A DNA stretch of 64,000 nucleotides, from the NCBI GenBank assembly GCA_025355105.1, contig JANYAE010000115.1, positions 52,004-116,003 on the forward strand. The letters run 5' to 3'. This document shows, piece after piece, positions 49,297 to 57,056 of the stretch. The stretch comes from Pseudomonadota bacterium. GTDB lineage: Bacteria; Pseudomonadota; Gammaproteobacteria; Steroidobacterales; Steroidobacteraceae. The translations under genes and the position numbers were made by a program. The notes beneath the pieces were generated by a model that was not told where the DNA came from, ran no database searches, and was given only the letters and a program-made list of their open reading frames with translations. Position 1 is the stretch's first letter. Each line of letters begins with the position of its first letter.

Positions 49297-50106
49297 GTGA
49301 CGGCCCGTCTCGCGGCGATCAGCATCTACCCGGTCAAGGCCTGCCGGCGGACCGAGCTCGCCGCGGCGCGGCTGGCCGCGACCGGGCTCGAGGACGATCG
49401 GCGGTGGATGATCACCCGTCCGGACGGCAGGTTCGTCAGCCAGCGCACGCACCCGGCGCTGGCCCGGCTGGTGCCGCGGCTCGTGCCGGGCGGGCTCGAG
49501 CTCACCGGCCCCGGGCTGCCGCCGCTCGTGGTCAGCGCCGCGGCCGCCGCCGAGACGCGCCAGGTGGTCGTCTGGGAGGACCGGATGACGGCGGCCGACG
49601 CCGGCGGCATCGCGGCCGTCTGGCTGACGCGTGCGCTCGGCGAGCCGCTGTGCCTGGTGCGCGCCTCGTCAGCGACGCGCCGCTTCGCCGACCGCCGCTG
49701 GGTCGGCGAGCACGACGTGCCGGTCAGCTTCGCCGACGGCTACCCGCTCCTGGTCTGCTCAAGCGCCTCGCTCGCGCTGCTCAACGCGCGGCTGCCGGCG
49801 CCCGTGCCGATGGAGCGCTTCCGGCCGAACCTGGTGATCGACGGCCTCGAAGCCTTCGCCGAGGACGGCATCCGCGCGGTGCGCATCGGCGCGGTGGTGC
49901 TGCGCTTCGTCAAGCCGTGCACGCGCTGCACGGTGCCGGCGATCGACCAGGACAGCGGCGAGCGCTCGACCGACCCGGGCCCGGCGCTCAAGGAATTCCG
50001 CTGGGACCCGGCGCTGCGCGGCGTGACCTTCGGCGTCAACGCGCTGGCCGAGGCTGCGCCGGGCGCGCGGCTCGAGCGCGGCGCGGCGGTCGAGCTGCTT
50101 GATTGA
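49297..50106 (+). CDS. MOSC-domain protein (YcbX-like)
   Basis: The 269-residue protein has an N-terminal MOSC beta-barrel (ISIYPVKACRRTELAAARLA, GLEDDRRWMITRPDGRFVSQ) and a C-terminal MOSC domain with the conserved cysteine in LRFVKPCTRCTVPAIDQDSG. MOSC proteins use a molybdenum cofactor to reduce N-hydroxylated compounds. GTG 49297 fits the family start. It ends 1 bp from the convergent GST gene. Confidence 0.88.
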   Translation: MTARLAAISIYPVKACRRTELAAARLAATGLEDDRRWMITRPDGRFVSQRTHPALARLVPRLVPGGLELTGPGLPPLVVSAAAAAETRQVVVWEDRMTAADAGGIAAVWLTRALGEPLCLVRASSATRRFADRRWVGEHDVPVSFADGYPLLVCSSASLALLNARLPAPVPMERFRPNLVIDGLEAFAEDGIRAVRIGAVVLRFVKPCTRCTVPAIDQDSGERSTDPGPALKEFRWDPALRGVTFGVNALAEAAPGARLERGAAVELLD

Positions 50107-50107
50107 C

Positions 50108-50776
50108 TCAGGGGCCGGCGGCGCCGGCCTCGTCGTGCGCCACGGTTTCCTTCTCGGCGAGCGCCGCCTGCACCCACGGTGCGATCACCGGGTCGGCGAG
50201 CGCGGTCGCGACGTAGGCGCGCGACTCGCTGCCGAGGCCGGTCGTGCCGTAGCTCTGGAAGCGGAACGCGACCGGCAGGTACATCGCGTCGGCGGCGCTG
50301 TAGCTGCCGAACAACCAGGGTCCGCCGGCGCCGTAGCGCCGGCGGCAGCCGCTCAAGAGCGCGTCGATGCGCGCGATCGCCGCGGCGAGCTCCGCCGTCA
50401 TCGGAACGCGGCGCTCGCGGGCGCGAATGTTCATCGGGTAGGCCGCACGCAGAGCCGCGAAGCCGCCGTGCATCTCCGCAGCCACGGCACGGGCCTCGGC
50501 GCGCACCGCGCGCGGCTCAGGCCAGCCGCGCCCGCCGGCGAGCTCGCTCGCGTACTCGAGGATTGCGATCGACTCCCAGACCACGAGCTCGCCGTCGACC
50601 AGCACCGGCACCTTGCCGGCTGCGGAGTAGCGGGCCACGTCGGCGGCGAAGGACGGCGTATCGAGCACGATCCGATGCTCGCCGAACGCGAGGCCGAGGT
50701 GCCTCATGAGCGCCCACGGCCGCAGCGACCAGCTGCTGTAGTTGTAGTTGCCGACCACCAGCGTGAGCTTGCTCAT
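50108..50776 (-). CDS. Glutathione S-transferase family protein
   Basis: The 222-residue protein has a thioredoxin-fold N-domain (LTLVVGNYNYSSWSLRPWAL, GKVPVLVDGELVVWESIAIL) and a helical C-domain. The YSSWSLRP start resembles the subgroup with a Ser/Tyr at the glutathione site. GGAGG precedes ATG 50776. It overlaps the phosphodiesterase stop (ATGA). The substrate is unknown. Confidence 0.9.
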   Translation of the reverse strand: MSKLTLVVGNYNYSSWSLRPWALMRHLGLAFGEHRIVLDTPSFAADVARYSAAGKVPVLVDGELVVWESIAILEYASELAGGRGWPEPRAVRAEARAVAAEMHGGFAALRAAYPMNIRARERRVPMTAELAAAIARIDALLSGCRRRYGAGGPWLFGSYSAADAMYLPVAFRFQSYGTTGLGSESRAYVATALADPVIAPWVQAALAEKETVAHDEAGAAGP

Positions 50777-51762
50777 GGCGTCCTCCAGGGGCGGCGGCCG
50801 AGATAGGCGAGGGTGACGTCGCAGAAGTCGGTGAACAGTCCGTCGACGCCCGCGGTCGCGAACAGCGCCTCGTGCACGGCGGCGGCGCCCGGCGCGTGCT
50901 CCGGCAGCTGGTCGGCGCGGAAGGTGTAGGGATGCACCGCGAGCCCGGCGGCGTGCGCGTCCGCCACCAGCGTCGTGAACTCCGGCGGCGCGCCGGCCCG
51001 TGGCCAGCGCACGATCTGCGGGATCCACGGCCCGATGCCGTCGGCGTAGGCCGCGACGCGTTTCAGGCCCGCGACGGTGCGCAGGTCGTCGTAGTCGGTG
51101 GCCGCCTCGCGCCAGTCGTTCTCGCCGACCAGCTGCACGAGCTTGAGGGTCGAGCCGAGTTCGACGCGGATGCGGGCGCACTCGGCGGCGTCGAAGCACT
51201 GCAGCCAGGCCGCGTCGTCGCGGCCGCGGTAGCCGAACTCAGCGAGCGTCGCGATGACCGCCGGGCTCAGGTCCTTGCCGGCGGCGCGGTGAAACGCCGG
51301 GCTCTTGACCTCGGTATAGACGCCGGTGCGGCGGCCGGTCGCGGCGTTCAGGCCGCGGACCAGGGCGAGTTCCTCGGCAAGCGACTGGATCCGCAGCGGC
51401 AGGCGCTCCTGGAAACGGCCGGGATAAGCTGCCGCGCCGCTCGCGATCTCGACACGCTCGCGCACCTCGAGCGTCGCGAGCTCGGCGTAATCGAAGTCGA
51501 TGACGTACCAGTGGCCGTTGTCGCGCCGGCGCCGCGCAAATCGCTGCTCGACGTCGGTTACCTCCTCGAGCACGAGGTCGTGGAACACGACCGGGACGTC
51601 GTCGCGCGTCAGCACCACGTCCTGCTCGAGGAAGTCGGTGCCGAGGGCGTGGGCGTAGGCCTTGGCCACCAGCGTGTGCTCGGGCAGGTAGCCCGACGCG
51701 CCGCGGTGGGCGATGACGATGGGCGGGCCGAAGGCCCGCGCCGCTGACGGTGACGCGCTCAT
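50773..51762 (-). CDS. Glycerophosphodiester phosphodiesterase
   Basis: The 329-residue GDPD TIM-barrel enzyme hydrolyses glycerophosphodiesters to glycerol-3-phosphate and an alcohol. Catalytic motifs: H19-R20 in IVIAHRGASGYLPEHTL, E46 and D48 in DFLEQDVVLTRDDVPVVFHD, and H61. No signal peptide, so it is cytoplasmic, unlike periplasmic GlpQ, though the long insert of GlpQ-type enzymes is present. Transcribed with the GST gene and divergent from the HAD gene. Confidence 0.92.
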   Translation of the reverse strand: MSASPSAARAFGPPIVIAHRGASGYLPEHTLVAKAYAHALGTDFLEQDVVLTRDDVPVVFHDLVLEEVTDVEQRFARRRRDNGHWYVIDFDYAELATLEVRERVEIASGAAAYPGRFQERLPLRIQSLAEELALVRGLNAATGRRTGVYTEVKSPAFHRAAGKDLSPAVIATLAEFGYRGRDDAAWLQCFDAAECARIRVELGSTLKLVQLVGENDWREAATDYDDLRTVAGLKRVAAYADGIGPWIPQIVRWPRAGAPPEFTTLVADAHAAGLAVHPYTFRADQLPEHAPGAAAVHEALFATAGVDGLFTDFCDVTLAYLGRRPWRTP

Positions 51763-51773
51763 ACAGGGACGGG

Positions 51774-51779
51774 GATAAT
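51774..51779 (+). promoter_or_regulatory. -10-like hexamer of the HAD gene, leaderless arrangement
   Basis: GATAAT ends 6 nt before ATG 51786; a possible -35 is GTGACG near 51750. Confidence 0.45.
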
Positions 51780-51785
51780 GCCCGA

Positions 51786-52490
51786 ATGCACCAACCGCTG
51801 CGCGCCGTTTCGCTCGACCTCGACAACACGTTGTGGGATACCCCGCCGGTGCTCGCGCACGCCGAGGCGGTGCTGCGCGACTGGCTGAGCGCGCAGTGCC
51901 CGGGGATCGCCGCGCGCTTCGACGCGCCGGCGTTGACCCGGCTTCGGCTCGCGGTCGCCACCGAGCGCCCGGAGCTTGCCCACGACCTCAGCTTCGTCCG
52001 TACCGAGGCGCTGCGACGCGCGGCCCGGGCGGCCGGCTACGCGGACGCGGTCGCGGAGCGGGCCTTCGCCGTGTTCCTCAGCGCGCGCAACGAGGTCGTG
52101 CCGTTCGACGAGGTGCCGGACGCGCTCCGCCGGCTCGCGGCGCGCGTGCCGCTGTACGCGCTCTCCAACGGCAATGCCTGCGTCTGGCGCGCCGGTCTCG
52201 GCCGGCACTTCCGCGCCGCCATCGACGCGGCCGGTGCCGGCGCGGCGAAGCCGGATCGGCGCATCTTCGTCCGGTTGCTCGAGGTGGCGGCGGTGCCGGC
52301 AGACGCGGTGCTGCACGTTGGTGACGACGCCGAGGCCGACGTCGAGGGCGCGCGGCAGGCCGGCCTGCGGACCGCGTGGATGAACCGCAGCGGCGCGCGC
52401 TGGCCGGCAGGGCTCGCGCCGCCGGATCACGAGATTGCCGATCTGACCGCGCTCGCGCAGCTGGTGGAGCAGCTGGGAAGCTGGCCGTAG
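51786..52490 (+). CDS. HAD-superfamily hydrolase
   Basis: The 234-residue HAD-IA phosphatase has the catalytic LDLDNTLWDTPPVL (D11, D13), YALSNGNACVWRAGL motif II, and VLHVGDDAEADVEGARQAGL motif IV. The cap is helical. The substrate is not predictable. ATG 51786 was chosen for the GATAAT just before it; the longer frame lacks support. Confidence 0.88.
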   Translation: MHQPLRAVSLDLDNTLWDTPPVLAHAEAVLRDWLSAQCPGIAARFDAPALTRLRLAVATERPELAHDLSFVRTEALRRAARAAGYADAVAERAFAVFLSARNEVVPFDEVPDALRRLAARVPLYALSNGNACVWRAGLGRHFRAAIDAAGAGAAKPDRRIFVRLLEVAAVPADAVLHVGDDAEADVEGARQAGLRTAWMNRSGARWPAGLAPPDHEIADLTALAQLVEQLGSWP

Positions 52491-52506
52491 CGGCGCCGGC
52501 GCGCCG

Positions 52507-52761
52507 TCAGGCGCGCAGGTTGAGCAGCGTGCCGATCATCTGATCGGCGGTCTTTAACAGGCGCGCCGAGTAGGCCACCTGGTTGCGCGCCTGCAGTGCG
52601 TCGACCAGATGCGTCGCCGACACCCGGCCGCGCGTGCCGTCCGAGGCGACCGCCTGCGCCGCGACGTCGAAGGACTGGACGCCGGCGTCGACGCCGGCCC
52701 GGGCACGGTTCAGCGTGTCGAGGTAGTTCGGGGCGCCGCTACTGAGGTTGACGGGAGACAC
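52507..52761 (-). CDS. Small protein resembling the C-terminal part of flagellar rod/hook proteins
   Basis: The 84-residue protein is alpha-helical with a C-terminal VDALQARNQVAYSARLLKTA then DQMIGTLLNLRA. That end resembles the flagellar basal-body rod C-terminal helix found in FlgB/C/E/F/G. It lacks the N-terminal part of those proteins, and no flagellar genes are nearby. It could be a conserved small relative or a remnant; function is not assigned. Confidence 0.5.
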   Translation of the reverse strand: MSPVNLSSGAPNYLDTLNRARAGVDAGVQSFDVAAQAVASDGTRGRVSATHLVDALQARNQVAYSARLLKTADQMIGTLLNLRA

Positions 52762-52822
52762 GCGGCCATCATCGCGCGCCTGCCGCGGCGCGCAAGGGCC
52801 CGCGGCGACAGCGTGCCGAGGC

Positions 52823-52838
52823 CGTGACGCGCGTCACG
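52823..52838. promoter_or_regulatory. Perfect 16-bp palindrome
   Basis: CGTGACGCGCGTCACG lies between two divergent genes. It contains the GTGA-N6-TCAC core of CRP-type sites but lacks the outer T/A. Operator role is inference. Confidence 0.3.
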
Positions 52839-53009
52839 ACCGGACCGCGACGCCGGTCACGCCGGCCGCGCGCATCAGCACTCCGGTGTCGTTGCTGCCA
52901 GCGCTCGATCACGCCGGAACGTGCGCGCGTGCGCTGTTTTCCGGCGCGACATCATGTCAAGTTTGAGCCGGCGCGGACGATCCTTCGATTGAAGAGTCGA
53001 GGAGGCACG

Positions 53010-53630
53010 ATGTCGGACGGCACCGTTCTGCAGGTTTCGAGTCTCGAGGAATTCTTTCGCGACGCGCTGCACGGCGCGGCCGCGAAGCAGCGGCTCGCGC
53101 TCGACGGCCACACCGAGCACTACGTCGTCAACGTGCTGACGAGCTTCTCGCGCGCCGACACATTCTTCGAGCGGACTTCGTCCGGTTCGCGCATGAAGCC
53201 GCTCGCGTTGATGCTCGCCGAGGCGATGGGCGCGCCGACGCTCGCCGAGCGGCAGCATGCGCTGCAGCGCCTCGGCGACGTGTCGCTGTTCGTCGCCGGG
53301 TTCTTCGCGCACGGCTTCGCGCGCAAGCTGGTGGACGTCGACTACCACATCGCGATGGGCGGCCGCGCCTACGGCTCGCTCGCCGACAGCGCCCGCGCAG
53401 CGCCGCGCGGGCGCTCGATCGCCGGCGTGTTCACCGAGCTCGCGCTCAAGTTCCGCGAGCTCGTCGACGCGCTCAACGAAATCGCCGACAGTGCACGCGC
53501 GCCGTGCCACGATGAGCTGCTGCGGCTCTACGAACTGTGGATCAAGACCGGCAGCGAGCGCGCCGCGGGTCGGCTGCGCGGGCTCGGCCTCGAGCCGGCG
53601 GCCTCGGCGCGGGTCCGCTGGAGCCACTAG
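53010..53630 (+). CDS. Conserved-looking protein of unknown function A
   Basis: The 206-residue soluble, mostly helical protein has no recognised domain. Visible features are an acidic-aromatic start (SLEEFFRDALHGAAAKQRLA), a YVVNVLTSFSRADTFFE segment, and a Cys-free helical middle. GAGGAGG precedes ATG 53010 well; the open frame upstream to 52824 has no ribosome-binding site and was rejected. It is followed 3 bp later by another unknown (53634), so the two form a pair. Confidence 0.6.
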   Translation: MSDGTVLQVSSLEEFFRDALHGAAAKQRLALDGHTEHYVVNVLTSFSRADTFFERTSSGSRMKPLALMLAEAMGAPTLAERQHALQRLGDVSLFVAGFFAHGFARKLVDVDYHIAMGGRAYGSLADSARAAPRGRSIAGVFTELALKFRELVDALNEIADSARAPCHDELLRLYELWIKTGSERAAGRLRGLGLEPAASARVRWSH

Positions 53631-53633
53631 GTC

Positions 53634-54290
53634 GTGCTGCTGCGCGAGCTGCAGGCCCTGCTCGCCCGGATCAACGACGCCGCCGTCGCCCAGGACGTCT
53701 GCGACTACCTGATCACCGATCGCGCCCAGCTCGGTCGCTGGCACGCGCCGAGCGCGGCCTCTGAGACCCCCGAGGCGCTGCTCGTCGCCGAGCAGGACGG
53801 TGCGCTCGACATGGGCCTGTACCTCGACCCGGCGCTGCTCGCGCGGCTCGCCGACAGCGCGCCGCTCGCCCACCTCGACGACGACAACCTCGAGGACTTC
53901 TGCACCGCACTCGAGGGCGTCAGCCACTTCAATTGCGTCGCCTGGTGCGCGGCGCGCGGCTGGTCGGTGTCGCTGCTCGGGCTCGAGATGCAGGCGGAGA
54001 TCGACAAGTACGCCGCCGCGGTGCTGCTGGCGGGCACGCAGCGGGGAGGCGAGCTGGTGCGCGGCCTGCACGGGCGGCTGTTCGAGCGTATCCGCTTTCG
54101 CGACGATCTCGACGCGGCGTTGCGCGGCATGTACCTGCAGGCCAATCGCTACGCGGCGCGCTTCTGTCGCCGGCTCGAAGACCGGTTCCTGAAGCGACGC
54201 GCAGCGCGGGTGCCGGAAATGCTCGGTGAACTGCGGCGTTTCTACCGCCTCGGCGACGCCGGCAAGCTGCGGGCGATCGAGGCCGCCTGA
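53634..54290 (+). CDS. Conserved-looking protein of unknown function B
   Basis: The 218-residue soluble protein starts at GTG 53634. It has a helical N-terminus (LRELQALLARINDAAVAQDV), an acidic middle (HLDDDNLEDFCTALEGVSHF) and a basic C-terminus (RFCRRLEDRFLKRRAARVPE). No family recognised. It lies directly after unknown A and ends at a hairpin shared with the convergent gene. Confidence 0.6.
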   Translation: MLLRELQALLARINDAAVAQDVCDYLITDRAQLGRWHAPSAASETPEALLVAEQDGALDMGLYLDPALLARLADSAPLAHLDDDNLEDFCTALEGVSHFNCVAWCAARGWSVSLLGLEMQAEIDKYAAAVLLAGTQRGGELVRGLHGRLFERIRFRDDLDAALRGMYLQANRYAARFCRRLEDRFLKRRAARVPEMLGELRRFYRLGDAGKLRAIEAA

Positions 54291-54306
54291 GCGCGGGCGA
54301 GCTCAG
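54287..54306. terminator. Hairpin containing both convergent stop codons
   Basis: CTGAGC / GCTCAG with an 8-nt loop; the TGA at 54288-54290 and the opposite stop (TCA at 54303-54305) are in the stem. No U-tract. Confidence 0.4.
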
Positions 54307-54638
54307 CGGCCGGCGCTGCCGCCGCGCTTCTTCTGCTGCTCGATCCAGTTCGACAGCGCGCGCAGGTCGCGCTGCTTGCTGGCGACCTTCTTCTTCTCGA
54401 TCAGGCCGCTCTCGTACGGGTCGTAGCCGCCCTTGGCGGCGACCTTGTTGAGCTTGACGGTGCCGAGCGGCGCCGGCCGGTCGTCGTCGACGATGGCGAG
54501 TCCCGTGGCCTCGAGCGCGGCGCCCGGAATATTCTTTGCCCACTCCCAGACCGCGTTGCCGCGCTCGTCGTGGTCGACACGGCCGGTCACGCCGATGCTC
54601 AGGCCGTCGCCCAAGTCCGCGAAGATCGGTCGCCGCAT
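54303..54638 (-). CDS. Small protein of unknown function
   Basis: The 111-residue soluble protein starts MRRPIFADLGDGLSIGVTGR and ends in a lysine-rich tail (LIEKKKVASKQRDLRALSNW then IEQQKKRGGSAGR). No domain recognised. ATG 54638 is preferred; GTG 54665 (VTNLVDTIK then M) is also possible. A perfect CRP-type site lies about 110-120 bp upstream. Confidence 0.5.
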   Translation of the reverse strand: MRRPIFADLGDGLSIGVTGRVDHDERGNAVWEWAKNIPGAALEATGLAIVDDDRPAPLGTVKLNKVAAKGGYDPYESGLIEKKKVASKQRDLRALSNWIEQQKKRGGSAGR

Positions 54639-54746
54639 CTTGATCGTGTCTACCAAATTCGTCACACCGCCAGCGCGCTGCGCGCGCCGACGGGGCCTCT
54701 GTCTCCACCCTGCGACGGTACGATACGGATGAGCGCGCCGCGGATC

Positions 54747-54762
54747 TGTGACAGGCATCACA
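54747..54762 (-). promoter_or_regulatory. CRP/Clp-type binding site
   Basis: TGTGA-CAGGCA-TCACA is a perfect palindromic core. With TATCGT (54725-54720, minus strand) as -10 and a start near 54713, its centre (54754.5) is at -41.5, the class II activator position, in front of the small gene at 54638. The regulator itself is not in the window. Confidence 0.55.
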
Positions 54763-54811
54763 GGCAGTGCTAGGGAGTTCCCTGAAATTGAACGTAATCC
54801 GGGCGCGCCGA

Positions 54812-55339
54812 CTATCCGCCGCCGGCGTTCAGCTGATGCGCGGCCCGCAGCAGCGCAACCACCGACTTGGCGTCGACGATGTCGCCGTCGAGGGCGCGCG
54901 CGACCGCCTCGGCGAGCGGGACCCACACGACCTCGAACACTTCCTCGCGCTCCGGCGCCGACAGCACGGCCGTGAGCTCACGCGCGAGGTAGAGATGGAC
55001 GACCTCGCGGAACACGCCGGGCGAGCTGAGCACGTGTCCGAGCGACCGCCAGTCGCGCGCCTGCAGGCCGGCCTCCTCGGCGAGTTCGGCGCGCGCGGTC
55101 GCGTCCGGCGTCTTGCCGTCGAGCTTGCCTGCCGGCACCTCCCACAGCCAGCCGCCGGCGACGTGGCGGTACTGCCGGAGCAGGCAGACCTGGCCGGCGG
55201 CGTTCAGCGCGACGACCGCCGCGCCGCCCGGGTGGCCGACGATCTCGAGCGTGGCCAGATGGCCGTTCGGCAGCCGCACCTCGGCGACGTCCAGCGTCAC
55301 GACCCGCCCGGCGTAGATCCGTCGCGTGGATTCGGTCAT
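54812..55339 (-). CDS. NUDIX hydrolase, ADP-ribose pyrophosphatase-like
   Basis: The 175-residue Nudix enzyme has VCLLRQYRHVAGGWLWEVPA and a Nudix box-like AGKLDGKTPDATARAELAEE. The acidic ELAEE metal ligands are present, but the arginine of the canonical RE is replaced by alanine and the first conserved Glu by a Thr, with the box one residue shorter than the consensus. By family it would hydrolyse ADP-ribose or a nucleoside diphosphate derivative. It is divergent from the kinase-like gene at 55387. Confidence 0.85.
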   Translation of the reverse strand: MTESTRRIYAGRVVTLDVAEVRLPNGHLATLEIVGHPGGAAVVALNAAGQVCLLRQYRHVAGGWLWEVPAGKLDGKTPDATARAELAEEAGLQARDWRSLGHVLSSPGVFREVVHLYLARELTAVLSAPEREEVFEVVWVPLAEAVARALDGDIVDAKSVVALLRAAHQLNAGGG

Positions 55340-55373
55340 GCGCCGATCATCCCACGGCCGGCGCAGCCGCCGG

Positions 55374-55379
55374 TAGACT
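55374..55379 (+). promoter_or_regulatory. -10-like hexamer, leaderless arrangement
   Basis: TAGACT ends 7 nt before ATG 55387. The -35 region is poor. Confidence 0.35.
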
Positions 55380-55386
55380 CGCGCGC

Positions 55387-55962
55387 ATGGCCGCCTGCAT
55401 CGTGATCTCAGGTCCGCCGTGCGCCGGCAAGTCGACGCTCGCGGTCGCGATCGCCGGGCGCCGCGGCTGGCCGCTGCTCGCCAAGGACGACTACAAGGAG
55501 CGGGTGTTCGGTCATCTCGGCGCCAAGGACCGGGACTGGTCGCGGCGCGTCAGCGCGCTCGCCTGGGAGCTGCTTCTGGCCGAGGCCGGGCGGCTGCTCG
55601 CGGCCGGTGTCGACTGCGTGCTGGAGGGCAACTGGCGCGCGCCGCAACGGCGTGCGCTGATCGCGCTGGTGCCGCGGCCGGTTGACTGCTTCGTCGAGAT
55701 CCGCTGCGGCGCGCGGGCGCCGATCCTGCGGCAGCGCTACGAGGCGCGGGCGCGTGCCGGCCGCCGCCACCCGGGCCACGTCGATCTCGAGGCGCTGCCC
55801 GGGCTCGAGGCCGAGTTCGCCGGCCTGGACCCCGGCCTGCCGCTCGGCGGCGCGCTGCTCGCCTGGGACACGTCCGCCGGCTTCGATGCCAGCTCGCTGC
55901 TCGGGGCGCTGGACGCGGCGCTCGCCGCGTTCAGCGCGCCTGCGCGTGATACTCGCGGTTAG
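55387..55962 (+). CDS. P-loop kinase-like ATPase
   Basis: The 191-residue protein has Walker A GPPCAGKST (9-17), LLAKDDYKERVFGHLG, and VDCVLEGNWRAPQRRAL as Walker-B-like. It resembles small AAA_33-type kinases (phosphorylating a metabolite or nucleoside). Arg-rich QRYEARARAGRRHPGH is a possible lid. The 3' end overlaps the convergent gene by 32 bp, with no room for an intergenic terminator. Confidence 0.75.
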   Translation: MAACIVISGPPCAGKSTLAVAIAGRRGWPLLAKDDYKERVFGHLGAKDRDWSRRVSALAWELLLAEAGRLLAAGVDCVLEGNWRAPQRRALIALVPRPVDCFVEIRCGARAPILRQRYEARARAGRRHPGHVDLEALPGLEAEFAGLDPGLPLGGALLAWDTSAGFDASSLLGALDAALAAFSAPARDTRG

Positions 55963-56509
55963 GCATCATGTCGGTGGCGGTCGCGACGCGGTTCGTGAAG
56001 TTGAAGAAGCCGGTGACGCTCGCCGCGTCCCAGACGTCGCGCTCTGACCAGCCGGCCTTGCGCAGCGCCGCGCGCTCGGCCGCGCCGACCTCGGCCGGCG
56101 TGACGGTCAGCCGGTGCGCGAATTCCAGCAGCGCGCGCTGCCGCGCCGGCAGCGGCGCGGTGCGCCAGTTCATCACCAGCATCTCGCCGAGTTCGGGGTC
56201 GCCGCTCAGCTGCCTGACCGCCGCGCCGTGCGCGGTCAGGCAGTAGTAACAGCGGTTCGCGGATGACACGACCACCGCGATCATCTCGCGCTCGAGCTTG
56301 GAGAGCCCGGACTCCGCCAGCATCAGGTCGTTGTACAGATTGACGAAGGCCCGCAGCTTGGTCTGATCGAAGCTGTAGGCGGCGAGCACGTTCGGCACGA
56401 AGCCAAGCTTCTGCTCGCAGATGCCGAAATACTTCTGCATGTCGGCGTCGAGCTTGGCGCGCGTCGGCAGGCGGATCTTGAGACCGAGGACGTGTTTCGG
56501 TTGCGGCAT
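55931..56509 (-). CDS. Alkylhydroperoxidase/carboxymuconolactone decarboxylase-family protein
   Basis: The 192-residue AhpD-like protein has the redox C-x-x-C in SSANRCYYCLTAHGAAVRQL (C87, C90, H94). It matches the peroxidase-related subfamily (TIGR01926-type). It acts in peroxide reduction or as a related thiol enzyme; substrate unknown. Lies downstream of the small membrane protein at 56944. Confidence 0.87.
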   Translation of the reverse strand: MPQPKHVLGLKIRLPTRAKLDADMQKYFGICEQKLGFVPNVLAAYSFDQTKLRAFVNLYNDLMLAESGLSKLEREMIAVVVSSANRCYYCLTAHGAAVRQLSGDPELGEMLVMNWRTAPLPARQRALLEFAHRLTVTPAEVGAAERAALRKAGWSERDVWDAASVTGFFNFTNRVATATDMMPNREYHAQAR

Positions 56510-56527
56510 CGGAGCATCTCCCCGCGG

Positions 56528-56944
56528 TCAGCGGTGGTCACCCTCGTCGACGACGACCTGGCCGGTCACCCGCCGCTCGACCAGCGACCAGGACACGCCG
56601 ACCGCGAGCAGGATCGCGAGCAGCGCGTCGGCGAGCCAGCCGACCACGCCGTGCGCCTCGAGGCGGATCCAGCCCCAAGACACCAGCAGCCAGACGAACG
56701 CGGCGCCGAGCCCGGTGGCGAGCAGCAGGCCGAAGGTGCCGAGCGAGCGCCAGGTGGCATGCGCGAAGAACCCCCAGCCCCCGAGCAGCAGCAGGCCGGC
56801 GATCGCCTGCAGTGGCCCGACCGCCGGGACGCTGCTGGCGAGCCAGTGAACGTAGGAGAACGCCGTCGGGTTCCAGGTCAGCGCGACGAGCAGCGCCGAG
56901 GCGAGCAGCCGGAGCAGGAAGCCGTGCAGCGTGAGCCGGTCCAT
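56528..56944 (-). CDS. Small membrane protein with four helices
   Basis: The 138-residue integral membrane protein has hydrophobic segments FLLRLLASALLVALTW, LQAIAGLLLLGGWGFFA, FGLLLATGLGAAFVWLLVSW and DALLAILLAVGVSWSLV. The start MDRLTLHGFLL and Trp-rich loops suggest an uncharacterised inner-membrane family (I think DUF6524-like). Function unknown. Divergent from the helicase gene. Confidence 0.68.
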   Translation of the reverse strand: MDRLTLHGFLLRLLASALLVALTWNPTAFSYVHWLASSVPAVGPLQAIAGLLLLGGWGFFAHATWRSLGTFGLLLATGLGAAFVWLLVSWGWIRLEAHGVVGWLADALLAILLAVGVSWSLVERRVTGQVVVDEGDHR

Positions 56945-57043
56945 CGGGAGTCATCCGGGTGCGGCCAAAGCGGCCGCGGCGGCGGAGTGTAGCAGCGGGC
57001 TTGCATGGGCCGGCCAGGTCTGGATAAACATACAGTCCGCATC

Positions 57044-57049
57044 GATAAT
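57044..57049 (+). promoter_or_regulatory. -10-like hexamer of the helicase gene, leaderless arrangement
   Basis: GATAAT ends 7 nt before ATG 57057. Confidence 0.42.
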
Positions 57050-57056
57050 CCGCGTC

